64,000 nucleotides of DNA from positions 124,001 to 188,000 of the forward strand of contig JBEWZL010000215.1 in the NCBI GenBank assembly GCA_045837725.1, given 5' to 3'. Numbering within the stretch: position 1 is the stretch's first letter; every line of letters starts with the position of its first letter. The translations under genes were made by a program, and so were the position numbers. The notes under the pieces are model-generated. The model had not been told where the DNA came from. It ran no database searches and was given only the letters and a program-made list of their open reading frames with translations. Positions 38,826 through 52,227 of the stretch are shown in pieces. This DNA comes from Vermamoeba vermiformis (Eukaryota; Tubulinea; Echinamoebida).

Positions 38826-41800
38826 TTACAGAATCAGACTCTGTTGCACGACATCTCGTGTTTGTTGATAGACCTCAATGCACGCACTGAGAAGTTGTTG
38901 CAAAATAGCAGCGGCACGAGGTCCCTTCGCATTGCTGACAGGTTGCTGGTTCGTCGTACGTTGCAGACGGTGCAACTCGTCGCAGTGCTCACGACAGTCC
39001 AATAGCCGAGGCTTAAGCTCGTCGTAGTGCTTGTGCACACTGCTGCACTGCTGCAACATCACTGCAATGACGCGTGTCAAGTCCGCAAGTGCACGACGTC
39101 CTGGCTCGCTGTCCTCCACGGTCGACAAACGGTCTTCAAGTTGGAGCAAGCCATTTGGGTTCTAGACTACAGTTAGCTCGCATATAACCAGCTACAATAC
39201 TACTGAGACGTACCGAAAAACTTGACGCATGATAAGAATCGCATCAACAGCCCGGCACGAAGAGTAGCGCGAAGAGCAGCGTCGTCAGTTGATTGCGCGG
39301 TAATTTCGTACACGCGCACTTGATTGACTTCACTCTGACCAGTGCGTGAGCGAGTCTCTGAAGCGAATTGATGCAAGAATGAAGCGGCCTTGAAGTGGCA
39401 AGTGTCGCCCAAAGACGTAACTAAAGAGATCTCAGACTGCTCTTTCAATGTCTCTTTGATCTTATTGCGCTGCTCATCATTGAAACAGTCAATCAAGAGC
39501 AACGAGGTCAGGAATCGCTTGGAGGTAGAGAACAAGCTGTTTAGCGCCACTGTCTCGTTTGACTGACTGCTAGCAAGAGCGTTCTGTTCTGGCTTAGCAC
39601 AAGTGATGAAATCGTCGCAAAAAGGCAAGCCAACTTTCAGGGACAGTGTGGCAGGAATAATAGACCTAGTCTGACCAACCACCGGTTGAAACTACAATAG
39701 TTAATTAGTACTTGTAATAGTAATATTTGTTGTTTACGTACTGGTTGTGAACGCGAATGAATGATCGAGTGGATTGACTGCCACAAAGCAGGACTTGTTT
39801 TCACGGGTTTCACTTCGCTCTTTGCCGCTCGGTTGTCTTCACCAGGCTGAATAATACTCGCACCAATCACCGTGTCGAAAGTTAACGATCCGTCCTTTAG
39901 CAAGGGCAACACGAAGAGCTTATCCGTTGAACTAAGCACAGAATGGTAGCTGAGACTAGGCGTAACTGTCAACACACCGTGGGAGGCGATCGAAAGTGCT
40001 TGGTCATAGATCCTGTTCAAATTAGTTACGTCGTCCTTCTGAACTTCAAAATATGAATACTTACATGACGCCACTATTAAAAGCAAGTGGTATCTGAAAA
40101 TTTTGAACGGATTTTGTGAGGCCTGGACTCGCGACTTGGAGCATATCTGAGAGCACTTGTTAGTTTCGAGTTACGAAGATAAGAACGAATGGCTTACAAA
40201 ACCAGTTTCGCGAGAAATAGCTCTCAAACCTTCCATTGTATCGCAGATCAGTCCTGATACTAACGGATATTTTTCCATTTGACTCTGTCACGCGCGGGAA
40301 GATCTTGCATTGAATGAGCCTACTGTTGGACTTAACCTCTTGCATGACGTGAATAGACTTATTGATACTCGTCAACTGACTATTTACATCCTATGCAAGT
40401 ATTAATAAGGTAACGTAAACAGAACTCCGTACCTCTTCCTCTTGTCGCAACGATGTTTGTCGTGAAGAAATAACAGTCATTTGATCCAAAGCTGCTTTGA
40501 CGCGTACTTCGCTCTGACTGAGATCTCCTTGGAGCGCGTGAGCGTCACTAAACAATATTAGACTGCAACTCAACTTGTGTCACAACTTACCTTAACTCTT
40601 TTGGAATGGTAAATGCGTAGAAATATCCCGAACTAGCTGTCGCACCATATCGTTGCTTAGCTTTGTCAAGTGAGAACACATTATAGACATCGGAAGGGAT
40701 AGGCAAGCGAACCGGTATCGTTCGGTCAATTACATCCCAGAGCTCCTCTTCAGGCTTTTGAGGGTCAGGAATGAGCGGAATAAAAAATATTGCAGAAGGG
40801 CTGCCAAATATTATATTGTCCTAAAATTATTAGATACTTGATAACATCCTCGAGTCTGAAACTTACTTGATCCAGCCAGCAAAATGTAACAGGCCCCTCA
40901 ATTTGGCATGACTTGATAACAAGGCGATCACCTCGATGCGCGAAGATGTTCATGTAACCCGAACGGCTATTGGAATTAAATTAAACGACTCTTGGGCAAA
41001 CAATCTTACCTTACAACAACCAAACTGTTGTTCTCTTTAACTTGGCCGGAACCCCAAGGGATAGCAAAAATGCCAAGCACTGAACTCTATTCGTTCGTTA
41101 GCTATGCATGACCTCGCTTCTAAGAGCTTACTTTAGTGTTGACTAATAGTTTTGAATCTGCTTCGTGCTCGCTGAACGGTCTAAAAAAGAGGTCTCCATG
41201 ATCATTTCCTATCAATAAAACGCTCCGCTTCATCAAGGTTCTATTGGAATGTTAAAACAAGGTCGTTATGATACTAGAATTGAAGAACGTACGGATCAGC
41301 CCCAAACAAAGCGGAATAAAACGGTTTTGAGATCAAAAGAGCATCAGTATGATCCTTCTCTGCCGATAACAGTAATTTAAGGTTAAGAAAAGCTCCGTAT
41401 AAAGAATAAATATAAAAGCATCGCTAATAATGGAAAGGATATGTTTTAGTGCTGAAATACTCGCTTGGTGTCGTGCGAGCAGCGTACTATGGTCACCAGA
41501 AGGAGAACATAGCTCTACTGCCGTATTATAAGCGGCTATTAAGCCCTTTGATGAGGGTAAAATGACTTTGCTGGGCAGCTAATCGCAAAATTGGTACGGA
41601 CATTTAGAATATATTAGGTAATTTACCTGAAACTCAGCTAATTTGAAAGAATAATCGATATTGCAACCGTAGGGAGCACTGGCTCTCTTATCGAGAGCAT
41701 TCTGCTTTCTTTGAGAACCAAGGGTAGATTCGCTTTTGAGTTTTTTTTGTGGCTGGGTCGAATCATCTCCAATATTTTTCCTCTTCTTGGATGAGCTATT

Positions 41801-42256
41801 TGAACTGTATAAAAATTGATAAAGAATAATTTAAAAATTTAGCCAATTTTTTTGGCTGATCGCGAACCTCAATCCGGTCGGAGAATTAAAAGGAGAAGCT
41901 ACCAAAAATAAACTGCATTCTATCGTTGAGATAAATGCCGCTGGTTCAGCTTCACCCGATAGCTGCCCGATAGCAAGGGAAGAAGCGTCCGAAGGCAAAG
42001 CCCATAAAGTCTGATCATAATATAAAATAGGTTAGTTTCCACTAATATCAATGGAATAGGGTGTAATGACTTATTTCTAACAAAAAATAATCCTTACCTT
42101 GAAGGTCGGGAGCTGATCCGCATCTAGATCGAAGAGGTGCAAAACTTTCGGCCGGTGTCTCAAAATCAATTTGCGAGACGCATGGTCATAGCATGAAAAA
42201 GCAGAGCCGACAGAATGAGAAATGATTCTAGCTCGAATAATATCAAAGGATTTCAT
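38826..42256 (-). CDS. Unidentified beta-propeller / coiled-coil protein (FANCB/FAAP100-like layout?)
   Basis: A long gene of at least twelve exons, starting 'MKSFDIIRARIISHSVGS' and ending 'RDVVQQSLIL'. The first half looks like a propeller: repeated strand-turn-strand pieces such as 'ILRHRPKVLHLFDLD', 'KVILPSSKGLIAAYNTAVEL', 'SVLLIGNDHGDLFFRPF', 'VTFCWLDQDNIIFGSPSAIF'. A helical segment follows ('VKAALDQMTVISSRQTSLRQ', 'INKSIHVMQEV'). Then come beta-rich stretches ('SNGKISVSIRTDLRYN'), and a long C-terminal helix ('CSSVHKHYDELKPRLLDCRE'). That order resembles FANCB/FAAP100 of the Fanconi anaemia core, but I see no diagnostic motif and do not recognise the protein. A nucleoporin or coat protein is also possible. 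Internal exon borders are approximate. Confidence 0.45.
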
Positions 42257-42780
42257 GCCATTAATCTAATCTGGGATTCGAAAATTTAGAAAAATTGTGG
42301 ACTAAAAATAATAATGGAAGGACCTCGGACACGATAAGGAGATTCGTAATCGAAAGAAAAAATGAAAAAATAGGAGGAACGACGACCGAGATCTGATCAG
42401 ATCGCATCAAAAAATATCAAAATCCTCCATAAAACGAATAAAAAGCAATAGAAACCAAAGAAAAACGATACATACCCAAGAATAATAAGAATCTCATACG
42501 TCTTAATAGGAAAAAGTACGGAACTCCACGAGGTAAGCGAAGGAGAGCCTCGGTCAAAGGAAGTCAAAACTTCCCCCTCGCCCAGAAAACTGATAGAAAT
42601 TTGAGTTATGGAAAAAGTTGTCCGAGGAAAAAATGGCCAAAACGACTCTGACCGACAAACAACCGAGAAACAAGAAGGGTGTCTGACCAGGACCGAAACA
42701 ATAAAGAGTTTTGTTTGCCCTCTCGTCATTTTAGCTTTTGTTTTACATAGCTAATCCACGCTTCAACCTTCAATAACAAC
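42257..42780. promoter_or_regulatory. Divergent promoter region upstream of EF-1alpha
   Basis: 524 bases between two divergent starts. The EF-1alpha side ends in a pyrimidine-rich run (about 42700-42745). ATTTTAG and TACATAG there could be 3' splice sites of a 5'-UTR intron, which EF-1alpha genes often have. A 110-codon minus-strand frame in this interval (42729-42397) resembles no known family and looks like chance. Confidence 0.4.
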
Positions 42781-44127
42781 ATGGGTAAGGACAAGCCTCA
42801 CGTTAACCTCGTCGTCATCGGTCACGTCGACTCCGGTAAATCCACCACCACCGGCCACTTGATCTACAAGTTGGGAGGTATCGACAAGCGTACCATCGAG
42901 AAGTACGAGAAGGAATCCCAAGATTTGGGCAAGTCCTCCTTCAAGTACGCCTGGGTTTTGGACAAATTGAAGGCTGAGCGTGAACGTGGTATCACCATCG
43001 ACATTGCTCTCTGGAAGTTCGAGACCAACAAGTACTACTTCACCATCATCGACGCCCCGGGCCACCGCGACTTCATCAAGAACATGATTACTGGTACTTC
43101 TCAAGCCGACGTTGCCATCTTGGTCATTGCCTCCGGAAAGGGTGAATTCGAAGCTGGTATCTCTGAGAACGGTCAAACCCGTGAGCACGCCCTCTTGGCC
43201 TACACTTTGGGTGTCAAGCAAATGATCGTCTTGATCAACAAGATGGACGACAAATCCACCAACTGGTCTCAAGCCCGTTACGACGAAATCCAAAAGGAAC
43301 TTTCTTCCTACTTGGCCAAGGTCGGCTACAAGCCCGAGACTATCCCCTTCATCCCCATCTCTGGTTGGTTGGGTGACAACATGTTGGAGCGATCCACCAA
43401 CTTGCCTTGGTACAAGGGCCCCACTCTCGTCGAAGCCCTCGATGCCTTGAAGGAACCCAAGCGCCCCGTCGACAGACCTCTCCGTATCCCCATTCAAGAC
43501 GTCTACAAGATCGGTGGTATCGGAACAGTGCCCGTCGGTCGTGTCGAGACTGGTATCTTGACTCCTGGTCAACAAGTCACCATTGCCCCCGCTCAAGTCA
43601 CCACTGAAGTTAAGTCCATTGAAATGCACCACGAGCAAATGCCCCAAGCCACCCCTGGTGACAACATCGGTTTCAACGTCAAGGGTCTCTCCGTCAAGGA
43701 TATCCGTCGTGGTTACGTCGTCGGTGACAAGACCAACGATCCCCCAGCTGGCTGCGCTGACTTCACTGCTCAAGTCATCGTCTTGAACCACCCTGGTCAA
43801 ATCCACGCTGGCTACGCCCCAGTTTTGGACTGCCACACTTCTCACATTGCTTGCAAGTTCGCTGAGATCTTGTCCAAGGTCGACAAGCGTACTGGTAAGG
43901 CCACTGAAGAGAACCCCAAGTTCGTCAAGAAGGGAGATGCCGCCATGATCAAGCTTGAGCCCTCTAAGCCCATGTGCGTCGAGTCTTTCTCTGACTACGC
44001 TCCTCTCGGTCGCTTCGCCGTCCGTGATATGAGACAAACCGTTGCCGTCGGTGTCATCAAGGCCGTCACCAAGAAGACTGCCGGCTCTGCTGCTGACGCC
44101 AAGGGTGCCGCCAAGAAGGCTAAATAA
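42781..44127 (+). CDS. TEF1: Translation elongation factor 1-alpha
   Basis: EF-1alpha, the GTPase that brings aminoacyl-tRNA to the ribosome; 448 residues and no introns. G-motifs: 'GHVDSGKST', '[12 protein letters not shown]', 'NKMD'. After '[13 protein letters not shown]' the sequence goes straight to '[15 protein letters not shown]', without the roughly 12-residue insertion of animals and fungi. Codon use is strongly biased to C-ending and preferred codons (AAG, GTC, ACC, TCC), unlike its neighbours, as expected of a very highly expressed gene. AATAAA follows the stop by about 25 bases. The lack of introns in an intron-rich neighbourhood is notable but not rare for this gene. Confidence 0.98.
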   Translation: MGKDKPHVNLVVIGHVDSGKSTTTGHLIYKLGGIDKRTIEKYEKESQDLGKSSFKYAWVLDKLKAERERGITIDIALWKFETNKYYFTIIDAPGHRDFIKNMITGTSQADVAILVIASGKGEFEAGISENGQTREHALLAYTLGVKQMIVLINKMDDKSTNWSQARYDEIQKELSSYLAKVGYKPETIPFIPISGWLGDNMLERSTNLPWYKGPTLVEALDALKEPKRPVDRPLRIPIQDVYKIGGIGTVPVGRVETGILTPGQQVTIAPAQVTTEVKSIEMHHEQMPQATPGDNIGFNVKGLSVKDIRRGYVVGDKTNDPPAGCADFTAQVIVLNHPGQIHAGYAPVLDCHTSHIACKFAEILSKVDKRTGKATEENPKFVKKGDAAMIKLEPSKPMCVESFSDYAPLGRFAVRDMRQTVAVGVIKAVTKKTAGSAADAKGAAKKAK

Positions 44128-44425
44128 ATTTTGTAACTATCACTCGTGCGAATAAAACCTATTTAAAAACCATCTTTGTTTCACTTGTCTTCTTCCTTTC
44201 GTCTTTTCTACCTGGTGTTGATGATGCAACTTGGACACGCATTTAGCGCAGATCTGGCCATTGATGATAACGCCGTTGCTAAATGTTTTCGCTCATTTAA
44301 CGTATCTTCTCCCTATTCTTACTGTATTACGTGCCTATATGGTCTGGTCCCCGACCGGAGGCAATAATATAATTACTTTCTGATCTTGCAATCTTTTTTA
44401 AATATTTATTGTTAACAAACAACGA

Positions 44426-45886
44426 ATGGAGAAACTATTTGGTGTTGTTCGTAAAGCAGCTAATACTGCACGAACAATTGTTTCTGGTGATCGATATCGC
44501 TTCACTGAAGACGGATTTGATCTTGATCTGGTTTATGTTACTCCAAATATTATTGGTACGTTTTTAATATTAAATAACAGTACCAATTAGCACGCGATGC
44601 GCTGCGAACGAATATTTTAGCATTAATTTGAATTTTCGGAATATTTAAATAATTTTTTCAATTTCGCAGCGATGGGCTACCCCGCCGAGGGACCCGAGTC
44701 TGCATGGAGGAATAATATTAATGACGTTGCACGATTTTTCCGTACGAAGCATCCTGGACACTTCAAGATATTCAACCTTTGTGAAAAGACTTACGATATT
44801 ACAAAACTCGATAATATGGTAAAAAATTGGGCGTGGGCTGATTACTATCCTCCGTTGCTGTTGACGCTGTGGCACTTGCTCGAAGAGATGGATCACTGGC
44901 TGTCGCAAGATCCCCTAAACGTTATTGCCGTTCATTGCAAGGTAATTTTCATATCCTTTAGCATATTGATATTAATTGGCAACAGAATGGTCGTGGACGA
45001 ACAGGTGTTGCTATTGCATCGTACTTACTCTACAAAAGAGTGGTTACAGATGCCGACGAAGCACTCAAATACTTTAATCGTAAGCGCTCTGTTGTAGGAG
45101 AGGGCGTTACAATACCATCACAAAAAAGGTAAGAAACAATTTATCCTCGTATGGGGGCTTTACCTAATGCTATTAGATATACAAAATACATCGAGATGCT
45201 TTCGAGCCACCAGATCCCGATCACTCTTGTACATACACCGAAGCGAGTTCGACTTCACAAGTAAGTGCCTATTGATATCGAGAGATGTAAGCTAATGATA
45301 TGCAGGTTAATACTTCGTCCCGTGCCCGTGGCAGATATCTCAGGAAAAGGTACGCGTGATCCTACATGAGATAAAGTACATCTACTTGAACCTACTTACT
45401 CACGCTGTATCTTGTAGGATGCCGTCTTTGGTTCGAAATATTTCAGTCGCCAACTACCATGAAGAACGTTGAGCCTTTATTCGCGACGAAACCCGAGAGG
45501 AAGTACCTAGAAGAGGAGGCGGCAATGAGTTTGCCGTGCGATCTTGAAGTTCAAGGAGATATTTGCATCAAGGTAGTCATCGTGTGTAAATAGGTAGATC
45601 GTTATTAACATTGCTCAGGTCTTTCACAAGACTCAAGTCACATCCAAAGTGTCGATCGGAGCCAATTTGTTCTTGTTCCGATTCTCGTTCCATACTTCAT
45701 TCGTTAACGAATACTTTCATGACTTTACATTGAAAGAGCTCGAAGGAGAAGAGAACCCTTTGAATGAAGACAAGTACGTCATAACATTGCTGCTGATCTT
45801 AGAGATCTACAATAGCTCGAACTAACTTGCGTTGCAGGAGCTTTCATCGATCATTTACAGTGCGCTTAATATTCGGAGATTTGTAA
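44426..45886 (+). CDS. PTEN-like phosphatase with C2 domain
   Basis: Eight exons (44426-44555, 44670-44941, 44986-45128, 45177-45260, 45306-45349, 45418-45572, 45619-45773, 45838-45886) give 343 residues. The phosphatase part has 'LDLVYVTPNIIAMGYPAEG' and 'FKIFNLCEKTYDITKLDN', as in PTEN. The active-site loop is 'VIAVHCKNGRGRTGVAIASY' (PTEN HCKAGKGRTG), assembled across an intron after the Lys. The C2 half includes 'KRVRLHKLILRPVP', 'GDICIKVFHKT' and 'FLFRFSFHTSFV'. The second loop Lys of PTEN, important for PIP3 charge, is Arg here, and Ala is Asn. Phosphoinositide 3-phosphatase activity is likely but not certain. It lacks an obvious PTEN-style C-terminal tail. Confidence 0.88.
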
Positions 45887-46239
45887 ATAATGTGGTGTAA
45901 ATAAGACGTTTCAATCGGAATGGGTACTCGTGTTATTGCTGGCCAAGTTAGGACTACAGCGTTCAATCAGTATTGGAGCAGACTGAGGAGAATAAGGGAT
46001 CGAATTTGAGGACTCGTATAATGGATGTTCAATGGGAACAAGGACAAGTTGGTTGGGTTCCTCTGGAACTCCGATGTTCCACGACAAGGTTTGGATCTAA
46101 CGATGGCGCAATAGATTGACTTGATTTTGATAATTATAAGTAGTGAAGTTAATTCACGTTAATCTTTATATTGTCTGGATTAGTGCCAAATAAAAGTTGT
46201 TTCATTTCGCGATCCGACATTCGTTGCTTTGTATCAAAA
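45887..46239. other. Intergenic region between PTEN-like gene and URB2
   Basis: 353 bases. Two tiny frames begin with ATG (near 45918, 30 codons; near 46020, 32 codons), but neither resembles a known protein. Nothing else stands out. Confidence 0.35.
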
Positions 46240-49200
46240 ATGTCAGACCAAGCCTCCTGGTCTCAGTACTCTACCGAGGCTATTGTTAATTTTCTACAAA
46301 ACAAACCATGCCCTTCTATCCCTCCAACAGTAAACAAGTTCGATCTAGCCATCTATTTGTTGGAATCTGACCAGCATTACATCCCGCGCAAGCAGAGTTT
46401 TTTATTAGAGTGGATTACGAATGTATTAATCAAGTCGAGCGATAATTATAAGAAATTAGAGTCCGGAAAGGAGCCCAATACGTAAGCTGCAAACAAATTT
46501 GTTTATTAAATTAGAATATTTTTCTCATTGCCCCAATTACGTATTAAATAATTTATTAATCAAGCATATCAAGTATTTTGATTTATATTTTATTCTCGAT
46601 CGCGATCTGGAAGATGCGACAGACCCTAACTATGTAGCAGAAAGGACAATGCCAACAAGAAGAAGCCCATATTTTTAGAAAAAAGATGTTGGATTTTGTT
46701 GCTGGATTTATTGACAGATAACAACCTTGTTTCTGGATCCACGATCGTCCATACGAAACTTTTGACAGTTATCAGTTTGATCTTCAACGCAACATTTACA
46801 GATATAAGCAATGGCGCCAATAGCGAGGGTCAACATGAGTTACTATCAACTGCGCGTGCCATTCTTGAACTGCTGTTGACGAAGTTCGAAACAGCCTTCA
46901 AGCCTACTTTCGAACAGTTTGGACAGTTCATCGGTGATATGATCAAGATACAAGCTCACATTGGAGTCAACGAGGTCAGCAACAATGTGAATGCTGTAGA
47001 AGCGTACCTTGGCGTATTAGATCTGTCTTTGAAAGAATTCACTCGTCAGCTGGCTGATCAGCCAAACCAAAAGAAGGTATGCAAGAAGCGATATGATAAA
47101 TTAACTGATTAATAATGGTTCCGCATATTAGGTGTTCTCGTTGCTAGTTGAGAAGTTGCTCGTAGGATTTTTGACGTTGCGCTATAAACTCCACACAGTT
47201 AGTGAGGCTAGAATAGAGGTGAGTAACCCCAGGATATGTATACGTGACTCTAATACGCATGTAGGCACAAAAAAATGCCGTGTTGACTTCTTTAGAGTCA
47301 CTCATGGGCGAATATATTTTCCATCCTGAACACGTGCACGAGTTTGCGATGTCATACACAGCTACCAGAGCGAAAGAAGAGGGCTCAAAATCTAAAGGAG
47401 AAGATGGATCCGATGAGTAAGTAACCGTTGAATTTAATGACATCGCTAATGTGATTCATAGGCCCAAGGCCAAGCGACAGAAGACCACATCTGGAACCTA
47501 TTTGGGCCACAAGATTTTCAGCTACCCGAAAAAGTTCTTCGATGTACTACGCGAAATGATACTCCAACCAACTACTATTGCTGGTAGGTTTCGACAGATT
47601 GCTGAAATGTTGCATCGTCGTGCTCACATTTACTTTCCCAGCTGCTCTGCACTCGTTTGAATTTGTCTATCGAGCATTCTTAAGAACTATGAACGACGAT
47701 AGAGCCAAGAAAATTGTGCCGAACTTGAAAGTGAAGAAAGATGCTCTGAAGAGGAAGGAAAAAGCTGTGTTAATAGAGCAATATTCTGAATTCAACTTCA
47801 TGATGGAGTTGCACGACATGCTGAGTGGATTCTTTGCACAGAACACCGCGCAAGAGGAACTCGCTCGAACACGTACGTCACTCTAATGACTAATAGCCCG
47901 AATCTAAGCACGTTATATACAGTGAACAATAACGAAGAACGAGCGACCAACACTGCTCTTGCATTTGCAGCGATGAACAGTTTGTTGGACACCGTCATTC
48001 AGTTCAATGTCTACAGTATTCCTCTCGACACCGCTGATCGTTACCAGTACCATTTCTTCCTCAATCTCAGCGACACGCTCGTGCGGTTCTTGGCAATCAA
48101 CAAAGATTCGCTCAGTAAGTCATCGCTAGTTAGTACGAGCCACTAGTTACCGAACTAACGCCACATAGCTATCAAAGCAATGCCCGTGATTGAGAACACT
48201 TTCACAGGCTTCAAGTACTTGTTGCAGCTCAATCACAACGTAGTAGAGCCCAAGCTTGAGACCATCTTGCACGCAGCTTGGTGTTTGAAAGACGCAGAGT
48301 TCACTGAGCCGATTCAAGCATTCTCTATCACCCTCGTCAACACTTACGCGCTGTTGCGTCAATTTGATAAATTCCTTCAGTTGCTGATGACTAGCATGAA
48401 GAAAATCAAAATCACCTCGTTCTTCCCCCACCACTCCTACTGGAAGGCGTAAGTCACATTAGATGCATCAAGTCTATTTCAGTACTAATTGCACGATTAG
48501 GTTCAACACGAGTGTTGAAAATCTTCCTCCTTTACAACTCGTGCAGCTGTGGAAACAAGTGGCTGAATCCCTGTTCTCTGATTACATCACCCCTGTGTTG
48601 ATGCAAGAGGCGTCAATCAACTACCTTCACGCAGTCAATTTGTTCTGCGAGCTCATTGAGCACGTCAAGATCACTGAAGCGAACGTCAATCAAATTAATG
48701 GCCTCGTTGAAGACAACTTTTCAATGATGGTCGCACCTTTGTTGATTACGATTATTGACTCGACTAAGTCTGGGCTCAAGTACGTCATTGTTAATAACAT
48801 TAGCGCCATATTAATATATCCTTAATGCAGACAAAGCGATGCAGTTGTATTCGCCACGCTGTTGATGTACTACTCACTGACGCGACTGGCTACATTCATC
48901 AAGTACCGATTCAGTGGCTCGCTGGACCACATCGAGTCATCAATTGCATTGCCGTCATTCTTCAGCTCTATTCACGAAAATAACGTTCAATTGAGCGAGT
49001 TCGTTGAGAACTTTATGACCACCAAGAGCATTGATTTGAAGTTCATATTGGTAATGTCTACATATACGCACATGAACAAAACTAATATTATGGCAGATTG
49101 TTCTGTCAGTTGAAAGATGCAAGCAATTGTTCCGTCACATGCACGTGATTCGAAGCCAACATTTTGATCGCATTGTTGGTGCACTGTACGGCCAGACTAC

Positions 49201-52169
49201 TAAGACCGTTGAATCTGAGCTCGATGCTGAACATCACAAGTGTCAGCAAGAACTGACCAAGCTGTTCTCTATCCTCCATCGTTCAGTTCAAAGCGAGTAC
49301 AAGGTCAACAAGAATACATCTGAGTTCTGGGACGGACGCATTGTTTCAATCAAGAAATCCAACTTCACTGCGGCTCTGTTGACGTTGTTCTGTGAAAATA
49401 TCCATATTTGGACGTAAGTCCCTCGCTTAACACCTACAACATTACTAATATCCAAACAGCGATTGCGCGTCATCTGAAGAGTTGCAACAGTTCAGCACTA
49501 TGATTCTCGATGCGGGCTCGTTATTGGCTCGCAGTCATTGGCGCGTGTCAGATCCTATCAGTGTGCTGCTTAGCAACGCCACGTTCTTTGAAATACCAAA
49601 AGTCCAAGGTACAGCGTAGCAGTTGTGAGTTACTGTCCGTCCTAACATAAGTGCTTTGCAGATGCTCTTCTCGAAGGCTTTTCAAGTCTTTTGGTCTCAG
49701 CGCTTCAAAGCGTGCCCAACCAAGCAATGATCGAGTCCCGACGAGAGATCACCACTGAGAACATTTTGATCCAGCTCGATGAAGTCGTGAGTCAAGCTGG
49801 CACCATTAGAGCGCTTAATGGAGAGCATAAGACACTGTTAATCTCCAGTGCAGCGTTGACACCTGTCATTCACGCCTGTGACTTGCTGCACGCACTGCCA
49901 CTCGCACCTTCAAGCGCACAAGTCCAGAAATGTGTCGCGTTGTTGTGTGCTGTCAGCTGGTACACCCCGGCCAACAGTGCTGAACTGACCGCGCTGCACA
50001 AACTGATAGCCAAGTTAGTTCAAAATGATTGGAATTGCAACGAGGTACGTAACTGTAATATTATTTGTAGTATTGTGCAGGGCTTAATATTGCCTTCATT
50101 AGTGCCTGCTAGTCAATTACCTGATTCAAACGAACCTCTACCATACCTCTAATGCCTCGGATCTGGTCCTTCGAGCTTACATTAAGTACGTACCCGCAAT
50201 GATTATTAGTCCGTTACTAACACGTGCACAGCAATATCTGCGACACTAAGCGAGATAAGCTGCGTGCCACCACAATGGAGAAGAGAACAGTCCAATTAAG
50301 TAGGAACTTGTCCGGCGACAAAAAAACAGCCATGACCGCGAAGATCTTGGCTTACATTAGCAGCTTCTATGCTGAGAAAGAAGCACACTGTAAATATTTG
50401 AAACAAAGGTAAGTAGCTCATCAATCAGTGGCAGAATAATCGATACTAATTGGTGTGCAGCAAATCTATCACCAAAGAAACAGCCGACGAGCTTGAAGTT
50501 CGGTTCTTCATTCCGAAATTTGTCACGACACTCGTGCAAGAGTTGCAAAAGAATATTCAAAGCGCAATTGATGTACAGCACGACAACAGCGCAGCACAGC
50601 TCACGCAAATTGAGGTGCAGTTGAGTTTGTTGAACTTTTATCGGTTATATTCATCCAAGTTCAGAGGTAAGAGCAGATCACAATATTAAAACACAGAGCT
50701 AATAATCTATGATTAGAACGTGATCGTAATGAAGAGACGTTCAATGTGGACTTTGATTCGTTCTTGCCGCACATTGGTCACCTGACACGGTTGACAATCA
50801 ACGAACTGCTGAGACCTTCGGCTGCCAATAATGACGCCATGGAGATCGATCAAAGTGACCATTCACTGAAATCACGTGTGTTCTCATCACTGCTCACCGT
50901 CGCAGATTGTTTGCCAGTGTTGTCGAGTCTGAATATCAAAGGCTTTGGTTTGATCGTAAGCGTGGTGTTTGAGCTCATGATTCGTGCTCACAACAGTAAG
51001 TCACTCGTGCGTGAATAATTAAGTCAAGCTAACGGCGTGCAGGTCAAGTGGAGTCAAAACAACTTGAGCGCATTTACATTCATTTGATTCAAAACGCGAC
51101 CAAAGAGCAGATCGAGTTGATTTTGGATCACTTGAAGTTAGAGACACGCATTGATAATTTGGTGACTGACAACGCCGAGAATAACAACGCACGACTGATG
51201 ACTTCAATGGACTGTCTGTTGCTGTTTTTGACCAACACTGCTGGTACGGCACTTATGATGAGTATTAACGGCCCTAATATTGTTATTAGCCTCCATTCGC
51301 TATCAAATCATGAACAAACAAGCGCAGATTATTCTGAGCAACTGTTTGACACTTGTCACGACTGTGTCACCGCCACAGAATGCCACATCAGAACACTTGG
51401 TAATCAAGGCGTGCGAGATCATGAACAGATTGGTCGTTGATTCGGTAAGTTTTAAATGGCTACAATACACGCTAGATCTGACATTTGTTCGCGCAGTTCA
51501 CCAAGTTGAAGTCACGTCACTTGTCATTGATGTTGCAGCTGTTCAGTCCGTTCATGCTCAACGAGGCCAGTTCAGTGAACGGCGGCACAGACAGATTCAC
51601 CAAAGAGTATTTGATCTCTGAGCCTGTCTTCACTGCACTCTATTTCTTGTTGATTAACACGCTCAAGTCACGACAATACGAAGCATTCAAAGTGATTGCA
51701 CCGCTGTTAGATGGCATCAAATGTTCGTATAAGACTATTATTACTATTTGTACTAACCAGTCGTGCAGATCTGTTGCGACAAATAGTCCGAGCTAGACCT
51801 GACGGCTCATATTTGCCTGCTATTTGCATTCAAAACTTCTCGCGTCTGTGCGAAGAGTTAGCCAAGAACAAAATTGTCACCAAGAAGTTTGCCGAGTATT
51901 TCTTGGTAGACTTTGTCGTGCTGGTCAAATTGACGAGTCTGCCGCCCAAGATCAAGCAACACTTAATGCCTGGCGTGTACTCCATGATGGACACGTGCAC
52001 TGAATACGAGTAAGTATAGCACTTGATTTATCTACCTAATACGTGTATATTAATGTACTCTAACAGAAATCAACAAATCTTCGCCGCGTTGGACGATGTG
52101 AGCAAAGGTATCTTCAAGGGCATGTACAACGAGTACAACAGAGACCACAAGTTCAGCGGAAAGGTTTAA
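46240..52169 (+). CDS. URB2: Nucleolar pre-ribosome protein URB2/NPA2
   Basis: A very large helical-repeat protein (over 20 exons, roughly 1,500 residues) needed early in 60S ribosome assembly with URB1 in yeast. The start 'MSDQASWSQYSTEAIVNFL' opens helical repeats that continue throughout, with no catalytic motif. A basic patch lies near 47450 ('KAKRQKTTSG'). The best evidence is the C-terminal Urb2 domain: 'KIKQHLMPGVYSMMDTCTEY' and 'NQQIFAALDDVSKGIFKGMY', followed by 'NEYNRDHKFSGKV', matching the family ending. Frame is kept by short introns, most with CTAAC near the acceptor. A few mid-gene junctions (near 46500-46690, 50050-50225 and 51245-51290) were not settled. Confidence 0.82.
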
Positions 52170-52227
52170 AATACTGTTACTAATGTCAAATAATAAACTT
52201 TCTATTCTAATACTCGAACCGTCAATT

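Noticed and set aside
42397-42729. A 110-codon minus-strand open frame upstream of EF-1alpha
   Set aside because: Hydrophobic and Phe/Ser-rich with no family resemblance; it lies in the promoter/5'-UTR region, so chance is more likely.
42763-44037. 424-codon open frame antisense to EF-1alpha
   Set aside because: A known effect of strong codon bias in EF-1alpha; no start signals or splice sites and no independent homology.
45900-46130. Two 30-32 codon ATG frames upstream of URB2
   Set aside because: Too short, no homology, no splice support.
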